A DNA stretch of 64,000 nucleotides from Salinicoccus halodurans (lineage in GTDB: Bacteria > Bacillota > Bacilli > Staphylococcales > Salinicoccaceae), in contig NZ_FOTB01000004.1 of assembly GCF_900114445.1 (NCBI RefSeq), forward strand, positions 126,094-190,093, written 5' to 3'. Every line of letters begins with the position of its first letter. Positions within the stretch are counted from its first letter, which is position 1. Below, piece by piece: positions 18,894 to 27,167 of this stretch. The notes below the pieces were generated by a model. That model searched no databases and had not been told where the DNA came from. It saw only the letters and a list, made by a program, of their open reading frames with translations. A program made the position numbers and the translations under genes.

Positions 18894-20138
18894 CTATGCC
18901 CAGTGGCGGAATCTGATGGCCTCGGCAGTACGTTTGATGCCGACGACATACGCCGCCAGGCGCATGTCCACACGGCGGTTTTCATGGACTTTGTACACTT
19001 CGTCGAATGACTCCTTCATTTTCCTGACAAGCAGTTCATGGATCTCTTCATCATTCCAGTAATAGCCCTGCTTGTTCTGTACCCACTCAAAGTAGGACAC
19101 TGTCACACCGCCTGCGGATGCAAGAACATCCGGTACAAGCAGTTTACCGTTTTCAGTCAGGATACTTGTCGCCTCCTGGGTTGTCGGACCATTGGCCGCT
19201 TCACAGATGATATCCGCTTTGATGCGGTGGGCATTCTCTTCTGTAATCTGGTTGGCGATCGCTGCCGGGACCAGGATATCGCATTCCAGTTCCAGGAGTT
19301 CTTCGTTTGTGACAATGTCGAGACCGAGCTCCTCTGCAACGTCCACCTTGTCTTTATTCTCGATGACATAGTCGATATCAATGCCTTCTGCGTTATAGAG
19401 TGCGCGTGTGGATCTTGAAATCCCCACGATTTTCGCACCTCTGTCGTACAGGATCTTGGATATGAAACTGCCGGCGTTACCGAATCCCTGAACGACGACA
19501 CGTGCGTCTTCGACTTTGATGCCGAGCTTGGACAGGGCCTGTTCAATAACGATGACTGCACCCATGGCGGTAGCTGTGTTGCGTCCCTGCGAACCGCCCA
19601 GTGCAATCGGTTTGCCTGTAATAAACTCGAACGCATTATCAGAATGCTTCACGCTGTACTCATCCATCATCCAGGCCATCACCTGGGCATTCGTGTAGAC
19701 GTCGGGTGCCGGTATATCCTTGGCCGGTCCGACAATCTGTGATACCGCTCTGACATACCCTCGGGAAATGCCTTCTAATTCCTTGTCACTCAGTTCCTTC
19801 GGATTACAGATGACACCGCCCTTGCCACCTCCGTATGGAAGGCCGACGATGCCGGCTTTCAATGTCATCCACATGGAAAGTGCAATTACTTCCTCCTCGG
19901 TGACATCAGGATGGAAGCGGATGCCGCCCTTAGTCGGGCCCGCAGCATCGCTGTGCTGGGCACGGTAACCTGTGAATACCTTTACCGTGCCGTCATCCAT
20001 ACGCACAGGGATGCGTACTTTGAGCAGCCTTTCCGGTTCTTTGATCAGGTCATACATGCCCTCATCGAAACCGAGCATATCCAGTGCCTCATGAATTACC
20101 GATTGTGTTGATGTAATAAGATTAGAAGTCTTCCCCAT
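18894..20138 (-). CDS. NAD-type glutamate dehydrogenase, copy 1
   Basis: 414 residues. It has the Glu/Leu/Phe/Val dehydrogenase N-domain (GPTKGGIRFHPDV, GLPYGGGKGGV with the catalytic Lys region, KDIPAPDV) and the Rossmann domain (GFGNAGSFISKIL). It oxidatively deaminates glutamate to 2-oxoglutarate, as do RocG/GudB. The start MGKTSNL was chosen because GGTGG precedes it, giving the same length as the neighbouring copy. It is closely related to copy 2 just upstream; the main difference is the stretch around residues 250-280. Confidence 0.92.
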   Translation of the reverse strand: MGKTSNLITSTQSVIHEALDMLGFDEGMYDLIKEPERLLKVRIPVRMDDGTVKVFTGYRAQHSDAAGPTKGGIRFHPDVTEEEVIALSMWMTLKAGIVGLPYGGGKGGVICNPKELSDKELEGISRGYVRAVSQIVGPAKDIPAPDVYTNAQVMAWMMDEYSVKHSDNAFEFITGKPIALGGSQGRNTATAMGAVIVIEQALSKLGIKVEDARVVVQGFGNAGSFISKILYDRGAKIVGISRSTRALYNAEGIDIDYVIENKDKVDVAEELGLDIVTNEELLELECDILVPAAIANQITEENAHRIKADIICEAANGPTTQEATSILTENGKLLVPDVLASAGGVTVSYFEWVQNKQGYYWNDEEIHELLVRKMKESFDEVYKVHENRRVDMRLAAYVVGIKRTAEAIRFRHWA

Positions 20139-20524
20139 TTTTTTACCACCCATTAATAAGATTTCTGTGTCTAAAGCAGAATATAATGTAGATTTACTGA
20201 TAATATGTATATTTATACTATGTGCAGTCTACATTAATCATTTCTACGGCTTTGAAAAAGGCCGGGAAATATAGTGTAAAACGATATGTTTGTATTGTTG
20301 GATAATTCCACCAATTTAAATATTTATAATAGTACAAAAGTTCGCATAATGCAAGAGAAACTGTAAAAAGCATCCTCCTGAAGAGAGTGTAAAAAGAAGA
20401 TATATGATGCGGGAACTGAAGTGCGTTTCAATGTGCGCCATCGTCAGCAGCAAAAAAGAAATAGTCCGGCCGGATATTAAAAAGCCCGGAAATCCATTGG
20501 ATTCCCGGGACTTCAATATGAATC
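20139..20524. other. Intergenic region between the two glutamate dehydrogenase genes
   Basis: 386 bp, strongly AT-rich next to copy 1. It holds the copy 2 terminator (20477-20513) and an 8-bp perfect inverted repeat AATGTAGA/TCTACATT (20185-20192 and 20228-20235, 35 bp apart), which could be an operator for copy 1. No convincing promoter hexamers or coding potential were seen. Confidence 0.5.
20477..20513 (-). terminator. Terminator of glutamate dehydrogenase copy 2
   Basis: Minus-strand hairpin of a CCCGGGAATCC arm pairing with GGATTTCCGGG, followed by CTTTTTAA. It separates the two dehydrogenase genes transcriptionally. Confidence 0.8.
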
Positions 20525-21769
20525 TTATGCCCAGCCTCTGTATCTTGCTGCCTCAGCTGTGCGTTTGATGCCGATGATATATGCTGCAAGGCGCATATCG
20601 ATCTGGCGCTTGTCATGCAGGTCATAGATTTCATCAAATGCTTTTCTGAGTTTGAGCTGAAGCTTTTCGTTGACTTCATCCTCATCCCAGTAATAGCCCT
20701 GGTTGTTCTGCACCCACTCGAAGTAGGACACGGTTACCCCGCCTGCAGATGCAAGGACGTCCGGAACGATGAGTTTACCGTTGTCAGTAAGGATTGTTGT
20801 CGCTTCTTTGGTAGTCGGTCCGTTGGCCGCTTCACAAATGATATCGGCTTTGATGCCATTTGCATTCTCTTCTGTGATCTGATTGGCAATTGCCGCCGGA
20901 ATCAGGATATCACAGTCAATTTCAAACAGTTCTTCGTTGCTCAGGACATCATCGAACAGGTTTGTAACCATACCAAAGCTGTCACGGCGGTCCAGTAAGT
21001 AATCGATATCAAGTCCGTCCGGATCATGGAGTGCGCCGTTCGCATCTGAAATACCTACGATTTTGGCGCCTTTGTCTGAAAGGATCTTGGATAGGAAGCT
21101 GCCTGCATTCCCGAATCCCTGAATGACGATACGGACATCTTCCATCTTCATATCGCGTTTTTCCATCGCCTGCTCAAGACACAGTACGACACCCATCGCC
21201 GTTGCGCGGTCACGGCCCTGGGAACCACCCAGTACGAGTGGTTTACCTGTAATGAATCCCGGAGAGTTGAATTCGTCAATCATGCTGTACTCATCCATCA
21301 TCCACGCCATGATCTGTGAGTTCGTGAACACATCAGGTGCCGGTATATCCTTGGCCGGTCCGACAATCTGGGAGATTGCACGGACATATCCACGGCTCAA
21401 ACGTTCAACTTCCTCAATGCTCATCTCACGCGGGTCACAAACAATTCCGCCTTTACCTCCGCCGTACGGGAGATCGACGATTCCTGCCTTCAAAGTCATC
21501 CACATGGAAAGCGCCACGACTTCCTCCTCATTCACATCAGGATGGAAGCGCACGCCGCCTTTTGTCGGCCCGACAGCATCGTTGTGCTGTGCACGGTATC
21601 CAGTGAACACTTTGACAGAACCATCATCCATGCGTACCGGGATACGGACAGTCAATAGACGCATCGGTTCTTTGATAAGTTCATACATGCCCTCATCAAA
21701 GCCGAGTTTGTCCAAAGCTTCATGAATGATCGCCTGTGTAGAAGTGATAAGATTTGATTTCTCTGACAT
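20525..21769 (-). CDS. NAD-type glutamate dehydrogenase, copy 2
   Basis: 414 residues, with the same domain order and motifs as copy 1 (GPTKGGVRFHPDV, DLPYGGGKGGI, KDIPAPDV, GFGNAGSFLSKIL). It differs mainly in a segment DRRDSFGMVTNLFDDVLS where copy 1 has a shorter acidic stretch ending DIVTNEE. No frameshift or codon duplication is visible, so both copies should be functional. It lies next to rocD, as gudB does in S. aureus, so this is probably the ancestral copy and the downstream one the duplicate. Confidence 0.93.
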   Translation of the reverse strand: MSEKSNLITSTQAIIHEALDKLGFDEGMYELIKEPMRLLTVRIPVRMDDGSVKVFTGYRAQHNDAVGPTKGGVRFHPDVNEEEVVALSMWMTLKAGIVDLPYGGGKGGIVCDPREMSIEEVERLSRGYVRAISQIVGPAKDIPAPDVFTNSQIMAWMMDEYSMIDEFNSPGFITGKPLVLGGSQGRDRATAMGVVLCLEQAMEKRDMKMEDVRIVIQGFGNAGSFLSKILSDKGAKIVGISDANGALHDPDGLDIDYLLDRRDSFGMVTNLFDDVLSNEELFEIDCDILIPAAIANQITEENANGIKADIICEAANGPTTKEATTILTDNGKLIVPDVLASAGGVTVSYFEWVQNNQGYYWDEDEVNEKLQLKLRKAFDEIYDLHDKRQIDMRLAAYIIGIKRTAEAARYRGWA

Positions 21770-21839
21770 TTTTTATCCGCCTCTTTTTATGAAACTGTTT
21801 TCAACTTTATTGTATCATATTAAATCTTTTTTTAAAGCG

Positions 21840-23033
21840 TTATTTAGACAGCACTGCTTTCACTTTTTCAAGCGCCCAGTCCAGATCTTCTTTGGAAATA
21901 ATAAGCGGCGGCGCAAAACGGATGACAGTCTCATGTGTCTCTTTGCACAGGATGCCGAGCTCCTTCAATTCTTCACAATACGGACGTGCGGATTCAGTCA
22001 ATTCCACACCGATGAATAAACCGCGGCCTCTGATTTCTTTTATTGCCGGATTATCAATCTTTTTAAGCTCAGCTTTAAAGTATTCACCGAGTTCATTGGA
22101 GCGTTCAATCAGATTTTCATCAATCATCACATCAAGCGCAGCTTCCGACACGGCACATGCAAGCGGGTTGCCGCCGAAAGTGGAACCATGGGATCCAGGA
22201 TTGAATACGCCAAGCACTTCCTTGTCTGCAAGGACGGCTGAAATCGGGAATACTCCGCCGCCGAGTGCCTTGCCCAGGATGTATACATCCGGTTTTACAT
22301 TGTCCCAGTCCGTTGCAAACAACTTGCCCGAACGTCCCAAGCCTGCCTGGATTTCATCAGCCACGAAAAGGACATTGTGTTCGTCACACAGTTCGCGCAC
22401 CTGCTTCAGGAAGCCTTCCGGGGGAATGTTGATGCCCGCTTCGCCCTGGATCGGCTCAAGGAGGACCGCCGCAGTATTTTCATTGATCTGTTCTTTTATC
22501 TGTTCGATATCACCGAAATCCACAAGCTTGATGCCGTCGAGCAGCGGGCCGTATCCGCGGCGGTATTCCGCTTCGGATGAAAGAGATACCGCGGCAAGCG
22601 TACGGCCGTGGAAGTTCTGGTTCATCGCGATGATTTCCGCTTTGTTGTCCTCTACACCTTTAACATCATATGCCCAGCGGCGCACTGCTTTGATTGCCGT
22701 TTCCACCGCTTCTGCACCTGTGTTCATCGGCAATGCCATATCTTTGCCGGCAAGTTTACAGACCTTTTCATACCAGGGGCCCAGCCTGTCCGAGTGGAAT
22801 GCACGGGAAGTCAATGTGAGTCTGTCCGCCTGATCTTTCAGCGCCTGGATGATTTTCGGATGTCTGTGCCCCTGATTGACTGCTGAATATGCACTGAGCA
22901 TATCGAGGTATTTATTACCCTCCGGATCTTTCACCCATACGCCTTCCGCTTCAGAGATGACAATTGGCAGTGGGTTATAGTTCGGTGCTCCATAATGGTT
23001 TGTCTGTTCGATGATTTCTTGTGATTTTGTCAT
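21840..23033 (-). CDS. rocD: Ornithine aminotransferase
   Basis: 397 residues, class III PLP aminotransferase. [45 protein letters not shown] and the PLP-lysine motif [13 protein letters not shown] are intact, and [16 protein letters not shown] follows. It converts ornithine and 2-oxoglutarate to glutamate-5-semialdehyde and glutamate. The product is oxidised by the adjacent rocA and the glutamate is deaminated by the two dehydrogenases. A terminator separates it from rocA. Confidence 0.94.
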   Translation of the reverse strand: MTKSQEIIEQTNHYGAPNYNPLPIVISEAEGVWVKDPEGNKYLDMLSAYSAVNQGHRHPKIIQALKDQADRLTLTSRAFHSDRLGPWYEKVCKLAGKDMALPMNTGAEAVETAIKAVRRWAYDVKGVEDNKAEIIAMNQNFHGRTLAAVSLSSEAEYRRGYGPLLDGIKLVDFGDIEQIKEQINENTAAVLLEPIQGEAGINIPPEGFLKQVRELCDEHNVLFVADEIQAGLGRSGKLFATDWDNVKPDVYILGKALGGGVFPISAVLADKEVLGVFNPGSHGSTFGGNPLACAVSEAALDVMIDENLIERSNELGEYFKAELKKIDNPAIKEIRGRGLFIGVELTESARPYCEELKELGILCKETHETVIRFAPPLIISKEDLDWALEKVKAVLSK

Positions 23034-23047
23034 ATTGACACCCTTTC

Positions 23048-23081
23048 TTAAAAAAACAGCAGGCTTGTAACTCCTGCTGTT
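23048..23081 (-). terminator. Terminator of rocA
   Basis: Minus-strand stem AACAGCAGG/CCTGCTGTT with a 9-nt loop and a run of T residues, between rocA and rocD. Confidence 0.88.
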
Positions 23082-23108
23082 CCGATTGTAATTTTGATGA
23101 ATAGAAGA

Positions 23109-24650
23109 TTACAGCTGTTCAGAAGATGTTTTACCCTGCATGTGAAGCGTCAGATAGTCCGGACCGCCTGCTTTGGAGTCTGTACCGGACATCTTGAATC
23201 CGCCGAACGGCTGGTAGCCGACGATCGCCGCAGTACAGCCGCGGTTGAAGTACAGGTTGCCCACCATGAAGTCACGGCGTGCCTGTTCGATATGCTCGCG
23301 ATTCTGAGTGATCACCGCACCGGTCAGACCGTAGTCCGTCGCGTTGGCATATTCAATTGCCTGATCGAAGTTTTTCGCTGTGGCGAATCCGACAACAGGA
23401 CCGAAGATCTCCTCCTGCATCACGCGGTCGTCATGCTTAAGACCGGAGAAGACAGTCGGATGGACGAAATGCCCTTCGTCATTTTCAGTCGTGCCGCCGA
23501 CTTCAAGCTTGCCCTCTTCCTTGCCGATTTCGATGTACTTCTGGATTTTTTCAAGTGATGCATCATCAATGACCGGTCCGACATTGACGTCGGATTCAGG
23601 GTTGCCCACTTTAAGTTCTTTTGTTTTGGCAACCACTTTTTCAAGCAGTTCGTCGTGGATGTCTTCCAGTGCGATCACGCGAGAACATGCAGAACATTTC
23701 TGCCCGCTGAAACCGAATGCCGAATAGGTGATCGCTTCTGCCGCGAGTTCCAGATCTGCATCCGAGTCGACAACGATTGTATCCTTGCCGCCCATTTCAG
23801 CGATGACACGCTTGAGATGCGTCTGGCCTTCCTGTACAACTGCCGCTTTTTCAAAGATCCGTGTACCGACATCACGGGAACCCGTGAATGACACGAAGCG
23901 TGTATCCTTATGTTCCACAAGGTAGTCACCGATATCCCTCGATGAGCCCGGGATGAAGTTGACCACGCCTTTTGGCATACCCGCTTCTTCCAGCACTTCC
24001 ATGAATTTATAGGCGATGACCGGTGTACGGGAGGATGGTTTGAGCAGAACCGTGTTGCCTGTAACGAGTGCTGCCGCTGTAGTGCCCGCCATGATTGCGA
24101 AAGCGAAGTTCCATGGTGAGATGACGAGTCCTACACCCAGTGGAATGTAATGGAACTGGTTGTATTCACCCGGGCGTGATTCCACATGGTCCCCGTTCCT
24201 GAGTTTGAGGTGATTCCGTCCATAATACTCCAGGAAGTCAATTGCTTCAGCTGTATCCGCATCCGCCTCTTTCCACGGTTTACCGCCTTCTTTGACAAGA
24301 AGTGCTGTAAATTCGAACTTGCGTTTACGAATGATCGCTGCCGCTTTAAACAGTACATCAGAACGGAATTCGAAAGAGTATTTTCTCCAGGACTCGAATG
24401 TTTCCAGTGCAACATCCATTGCCTGTTGAGCATGTTCCTGGTTTGCCTGGGACATGTTACCGATCGTCTCCGTTTTATTTGCAGGGTTGTAGGATTCCTT
24501 TTTATCATCGGTTGTGACGCGTTCGCCGCCGATGATCAGTGGATAATCCTGACCCAGATAAGATTTAACAGTTTTTAATCCATCTTGAAGCTTCTGCCGG
24601 TTTTCCTCCAGCGAAAAATCCGTAAATGGTTCGTGTTTGTACGGTATCAT
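23109..24650 (-). CDS. rocA: L-glutamate gamma-semialdehyde dehydrogenase
   Basis: 513 residues, the P5C dehydrogenase branch of aldehyde dehydrogenases. [11 protein letters not shown] is the NAD-binding entry, [16 protein letters not shown] follows, [11 protein letters not shown] holds the catalytic Glu, and [14 protein letters not shown] the catalytic Cys. It makes glutamate from P5C/glutamate semialdehyde, downstream of ornithine aminotransferase and proline oxidation. The start at MIPYKHEPF has AAGGAGG nine bases upstream; the 29-codon extension upstream lacks support. In S. aureus this gene lies elsewhere, so its position here is a local rearrangement. Confidence 0.94.
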   Translation of the reverse strand: MIPYKHEPFTDFSLEENRQKLQDGLKTVKSYLGQDYPLIIGGERVTTDDKKESYNPANKTETIGNMSQANQEHAQQAMDVALETFESWRKYSFEFRSDVLFKAAAIIRKRKFEFTALLVKEGGKPWKEADADTAEAIDFLEYYGRNHLKLRNGDHVESRPGEYNQFHYIPLGVGLVISPWNFAFAIMAGTTAAALVTGNTVLLKPSSRTPVIAYKFMEVLEEAGMPKGVVNFIPGSSRDIGDYLVEHKDTRFVSFTGSRDVGTRIFEKAAVVQEGQTHLKRVIAEMGGKDTIVVDSDADLELAAEAITYSAFGFSGQKCSACSRVIALEDIHDELLEKVVAKTKELKVGNPESDVNVGPVIDDASLEKIQKYIEIGKEEGKLEVGGTTENDEGHFVHPTVFSGLKHDDRVMQEEIFGPVVGFATAKNFDQAIEYANATDYGLTGAVITQNREHIEQARRDFMVGNLYFNRGCTAAIVGYQPFGGFKMSGTDSKAGGPDYLTLHMQGKTSSEQL

Positions 24651-24865
24651 TACAGATGACCTCCTTAAAGTATTGACTCTATAAAATATAATGAACGTTT
24701 TGTCAGATTTTTTCAACCCTTTTGATAACTGTATCACATTGTAAAATCAAACGCTCTGCAAAGCTATTCACAGCTCTTAATAACTATTCAATTGACAGAC
24801 TATATTTCATTAATGTATTAACCTTTTCAAGTATTTCAAATGAAAATGATATTCATAAAATTTTA

Positions 24866-24879
24866 TGTAAGCGTTTTTA
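24866..24879. promoter_or_regulatory. Candidate catabolite-responsive element (cre)
   Basis: TGTAAGCGTTTTTA has one clear mismatch to the CcpA consensus WTGNAANCGNWNNCW read in either direction. It lies about 215 bp upstream of rocA. CcpA control of roc genes is known in Bacilli, so repression of ornithine/proline catabolism by sugar is plausible here. Confidence 0.4.
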
Positions 24880-24928
24880 AAAAGTGCGTTTAAAAGCGTT
24901 CCCCTACATATATTTGCATCAAAAAATC

Positions 24929-24961
24929 AAAAAAATCTGCAGCATCGAGCTGCAGATTTTT
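24929..24961. terminator. Bidirectional terminator after the S1-domain gene
   Basis: A stem AAAAATCTGCAG/CTGCAGATTTTT around a 7-nt loop, with A and T runs on both sides. Confidence 0.85.
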
Positions 24962-24995
24962 CCTGTTTAAGCCGTATGTGAAAAGAGAGACGGAA

Positions 24996-25376
24996 TCATT
25001 TTCCTTTAAGTTCTTTCTTAGCCTCTTCGATCCATTCCGGCATCTTTTGTCTGATGGATTCGAATCCATATTTCTCCGTTTCCCTGATCTGCTCCAAAAC
25101 AGACCGCCTGTCCCGCTTCTTTTCCTCACTCTTAAAGTATTCATTCTCTTTTAAAGTGAGATTCAGTTTGCCGTGTTTGTCCACGCTTAAAATTTTCGCT
25201 TTGACAATCTGACCTTTGGATAGAAACTGGTTTACATCATGGACATAATCGTTCATCACTTCCGAAATATGAATAAGTCCTTCTTGATTATCAGGGGTTT
25301 TGACAAAAGCGCCATACGGCTGGATGCCAGTCACTTTAACTTTTACGAACTGGCCTTTCCGATATTTTTTTGCCAC
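24996..25376 (-). CDS. S1-domain RNA-binding protein (YugI/GSP13/CvfD-like)
   Basis: 126 residues. An N-terminal S1 OB-fold is clear: KGQFVKVKVTGIQPYGAFV, EGLIHISE, and KGQIVKAKILSVDKHGKLNLTLKE (residues 7-77, in pieces). A charged helical tail follows. Homologues are ribosome-associated general stress proteins in Bacillus (GSP13/YugI) and the CvfD regulator in streptococci. The gene stands alone with its own terminator, next to a cyclophilin gene as in S. aureus. A direct RNA target cannot be inferred. Confidence 0.85.
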   Translation of the reverse strand: MAKKYRKGQFVKVKVTGIQPYGAFVKTPDNQEGLIHISEVMNDYVHDVNQFLSKGQIVKAKILSVDKHGKLNLTLKENEYFKSEEKKRDRRSVLEQIRETEKYGFESIRQKMPEWIEEAKKELKGK

Positions 25377-25473
25377 TTATATTACCCCGCTTACTTTCGG
25401 TAGTACATACGCACTGCTTATTTTATCATATTAAATAATGATTATCTAATCATTGCCGGGTGATTTCAGACAG

Positions 25474-25519
25474 AAAAAACCGCAGTACAGCACTTCTTTG
25501 TGAAAGCACCGCCTGCGGT
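25474..25519 (-). terminator. Terminator of the DUF1871-like gene
   Basis: Minus-strand ACCGCAG/CTGCGGT arms enclose a 27-nt apical region with its own GTGCTTTCAC/GAAGTGC pairing; six T residues follow. The stem begins at the stop codon. Confidence 0.65.
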
Positions 25520-25794
25520 CAGGGTTCTTTATATAATTCAATGATTTTAAAAGCTTCCATTACAATCGGCCGGATGCGGTCCATCGGAATCGTTTCTTCA
25601 AAAGAGAAATGGAAAATATCCTGGATTCCAAAACCTGCCTTTTCCATATTACCTTCGTACTTGAAGAGCACATCCATGCTGTCGTAAATTTCAGCATCAA
25701 AGTCGAAAGCGTCTCTGCCTGCCAGCTCTAAATCCAGGGGATTCCAGTTTTTCAGCAGCCTGTATAACTCGACGTTACCTTCTGGACTCATCAT
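25519..25794 (-). CDS. DUF1871 (YugE-like) small protein
   Basis: About 91 residues, soluble and acidic. The pattern of LLKNWNPLDL, FDAEIYDSMDVLF and FHFSFEETIPMDR matches the DUF1871 family of Bacilli, which has a structure but no known function. The start sits inside the 3' end of the upstream small membrane-protein gene. Adjacent ATG codons at 25794 and 25791 follow GAGGAAG, so the two genes are translationally coupled. Confidence 0.7.
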   Translation of the reverse strand: MMSPEGNVELYRLLKNWNPLDLELAGRDAFDFDAEIYDSMDVLFKYEGNMEKAGFGIQDIFHFSFEETIPMDRIRPIVMEAFKIIELYKEP

Positions 25795-25978
25795 TTTCTT
25801 CCTCATCCAGCCGTTTCAGCACCTGCTGTTCAAATGCCTTCATCTTCTCTTCCTGTTTCCGGGAATATTTTTTAACTATGCGAAACGCAATGTATGCCAA
25901 AAGGATACAGATTGCCAAAGCCAAAAAAGCCGGGATATATTCAGTCTTATCTTCCGGGAAATACAGAAACTCCATCAT
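25775..25978 (-). CDS. Small single-pass membrane protein
   Basis: 67 residues. A short N-terminal stretch is followed by one membrane helix (AFLALAICILLAYIAFRIV) and a strongly charged cytoplasmic tail rich in Lys, Arg and Glu. I do not recognise a family. AAAGGTGAG precedes the adjacent ATG codons. It overlaps the DUF1871-like gene by about 20 bp, and the pair forms a two-gene operon. Confidence 0.65.
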   Translation of the reverse strand: MMEFLYFPEDKTEYIPAFLALAICILLAYIAFRIVKKYSRKQEEKMKAFEQQVLKRLDEEENDESRR

Positions 25979-26165
25979 AGTTAATCACTCACCTTTATCT
26001 CAATAGATTATAACAAAGAATCTCCCGCCGTGTCTTATGCAGTTTGGCAATATTAGTGACTATTTTGTGATCGTTTCAGCACTAAATTGTTGAAATCGAA
26101 GTATAAATGTGCAGTAAAGATGATATCCGTGTTATCCAAATCAGCAAAACCTCTGTTGCATAACA

Positions 26166-26271
26166 TTCCTGGTTATGCCGGAGACAGGCCACTACTTCTG
26201 CACGGAGGCCGGTAAACACATTTATCGGCCACGGTTTCCATAATGGAGGCCGACAAATACAAATATCGGCC
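26166..26271. repeat. Dispersed 41-bp repeat, locus B
   Basis: Two 24-nt imperfect hairpin units at 26207-26230 (GGCCGGTAA/TTATCGGCC arms) and 26248-26271 (GGCCGACAA/ATATCGGCC arms) are exactly 41 bp apart, joined by a 17-nt spacer ending ATGGA. A degenerate third unit, ending GGCC at 26190, may precede them. The same orientation as locus A. Confidence 0.75.
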
Positions 26272-26307
26272 TTCGTAACACAAATCACCGCATTCCATAA
26301 AATCACC

Positions 26308-26339
26308 AAAAAAGAGCAAATCCCCGAAAGGTTTTGCTC
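26308..26339 (-). terminator. Terminator of the cyclophilin gene
   Basis: Minus-strand GAGCAAAACC/GGATTTGCTC imperfect stem with a short loop, followed by six T residues. Confidence 0.8.
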
Positions 26340-26374
26340 CCATTCCATCATTAGATGGATCAATCTCTTCTATA

Positions 26375-26962
26375 TTACTGTACTTCGATATTTTCGATGA
26401 CTACGTCTTCCACCGGACGGTCCTGAGCACCTGTTTCGACTGCTGCAATTTTTTCCACGATGTCATATCCTTCGATGACATGGCCGAATACTGTATGACG
26501 CTGGTCGAGCCATGGTGTGCCGCCGTTTTTAGTATATGCTTCAATAATTTCTGCAGGATAGCCTGCACCTTCCAGCTGCGTGAGCATCTGGGATGGCACT
26601 TCTTTCAGCTGTACGATGAAGAACTGGCTGCCGTTTGTGCCCGGGCCTGCATTGGCCATTGACAGTGCGCCGTAAAGATTGAATGCTTCTGTCGAGAATT
26701 CATCCTCGAATGATCCGCCGTAGATACTTTCACCGCCCATTCCTGTGCCTGTCGGGTCGCCGCCCTGGATCATGAAATCCTTTATTACACGGTGGAAAAT
26801 CTGACCGTCATAGTAGCCGTTTTTCGCATGTGTTGTAAAGTTTTCTACTGTTTTCGGAGCGATGTCCTTGAAAAGTTTTACGCTTACGTCTCCATGGTTC
26901 GTATGGATGACCGCTTTAATCTCGTTTTCCTGCAGTTCATTGGTCAATTGTGGAAATGCCAT
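26375..26962 (-). CDS. Cyclophilin-type peptidyl-prolyl cis-trans isomerase
   Basis: About 195 residues, cytoplasmic (no signal peptide). The cyclophilin core is complete: [39 protein letters not shown] (catalytic Arg in FHRV), [13 protein letters not shown] and [17 protein letters not shown]. It speeds proline isomerisation during protein folding. The start at MAFPQLTN has AGGAGG close upstream; 23 upstream codons in frame are excluded. A matching gene lies beside mnhA in S. aureus. Single gene with its own terminator. Confidence 0.93.
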   Translation of the reverse strand: MAFPQLTNELQENEIKAVIHTNHGDVSVKLFKDIAPKTVENFTTHAKNGYYDGQIFHRVIKDFMIQGGDPTGTGMGGESIYGGSFEDEFSTEAFNLYGALSMANAGPGTNGSQFFIVQLKEVPSQMLTQLEGAGYPAEIIEAYTKNGGTPWLDQRHTVFGHVIEGYDIVEKIAAVETGAQDRPVEDVVIENIEVQ

Positions 26963-27167
26963 TTTAATCCTCCTAAAAATTTCAAACGTTTCAGTTTTAT
27001 AAATAAAAATATGAAAATTTTGTGACGCCAAATGCCTTTATTCCTATTTATACTATACAGTTATTTTAATTATTTTCAAACCCTATACATTTATTTAACC
27101 TGATGTTTCATGTATAATTTATCATATAATGTGCAAAGATTTGTACAATAACGAAGGAGGTCACACA

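Larger units (their letters stand above)
24651..24995. other. Intergenic region upstream of rocA
   Basis: 345 bp. It contains the rocA promoter area, a cre-like site (24866-24879) and the bidirectional hairpin behind the S1-domain gene (24929-24961). The remainder is AT-rich with no coding potential. A possible promoter on the minus strand is CTGACA, 17 bp, TATAGA, 45-75 bp before the rocA start; it is weak. Confidence 0.5.
25979..26374. other. Intergenic region with repeat locus B
   Basis: 396 bp between the small membrane-protein gene and the cyclophilin gene. It holds two or three repeat units (26166-26271) and the cyclophilin terminator (26308-26339). The segment 26040-26165 shows no recognisable signal. 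A 93-codon reading frame across it is not believed. Confidence 0.6.

Noticed and set aside
26082-26363. A 93-codon minus-strand frame in the gap after the cyclophilin gene
   Set aside because: It runs through the repeat units and the terminator hairpin and has no family resemblance.
27100-27135. TATAAT sequences upstream of mnhA as a promoter
   Set aside because: Two good -10 hexamers are present, but neither has a recognisable -35 at 16-18 bp, so no promoter was called.
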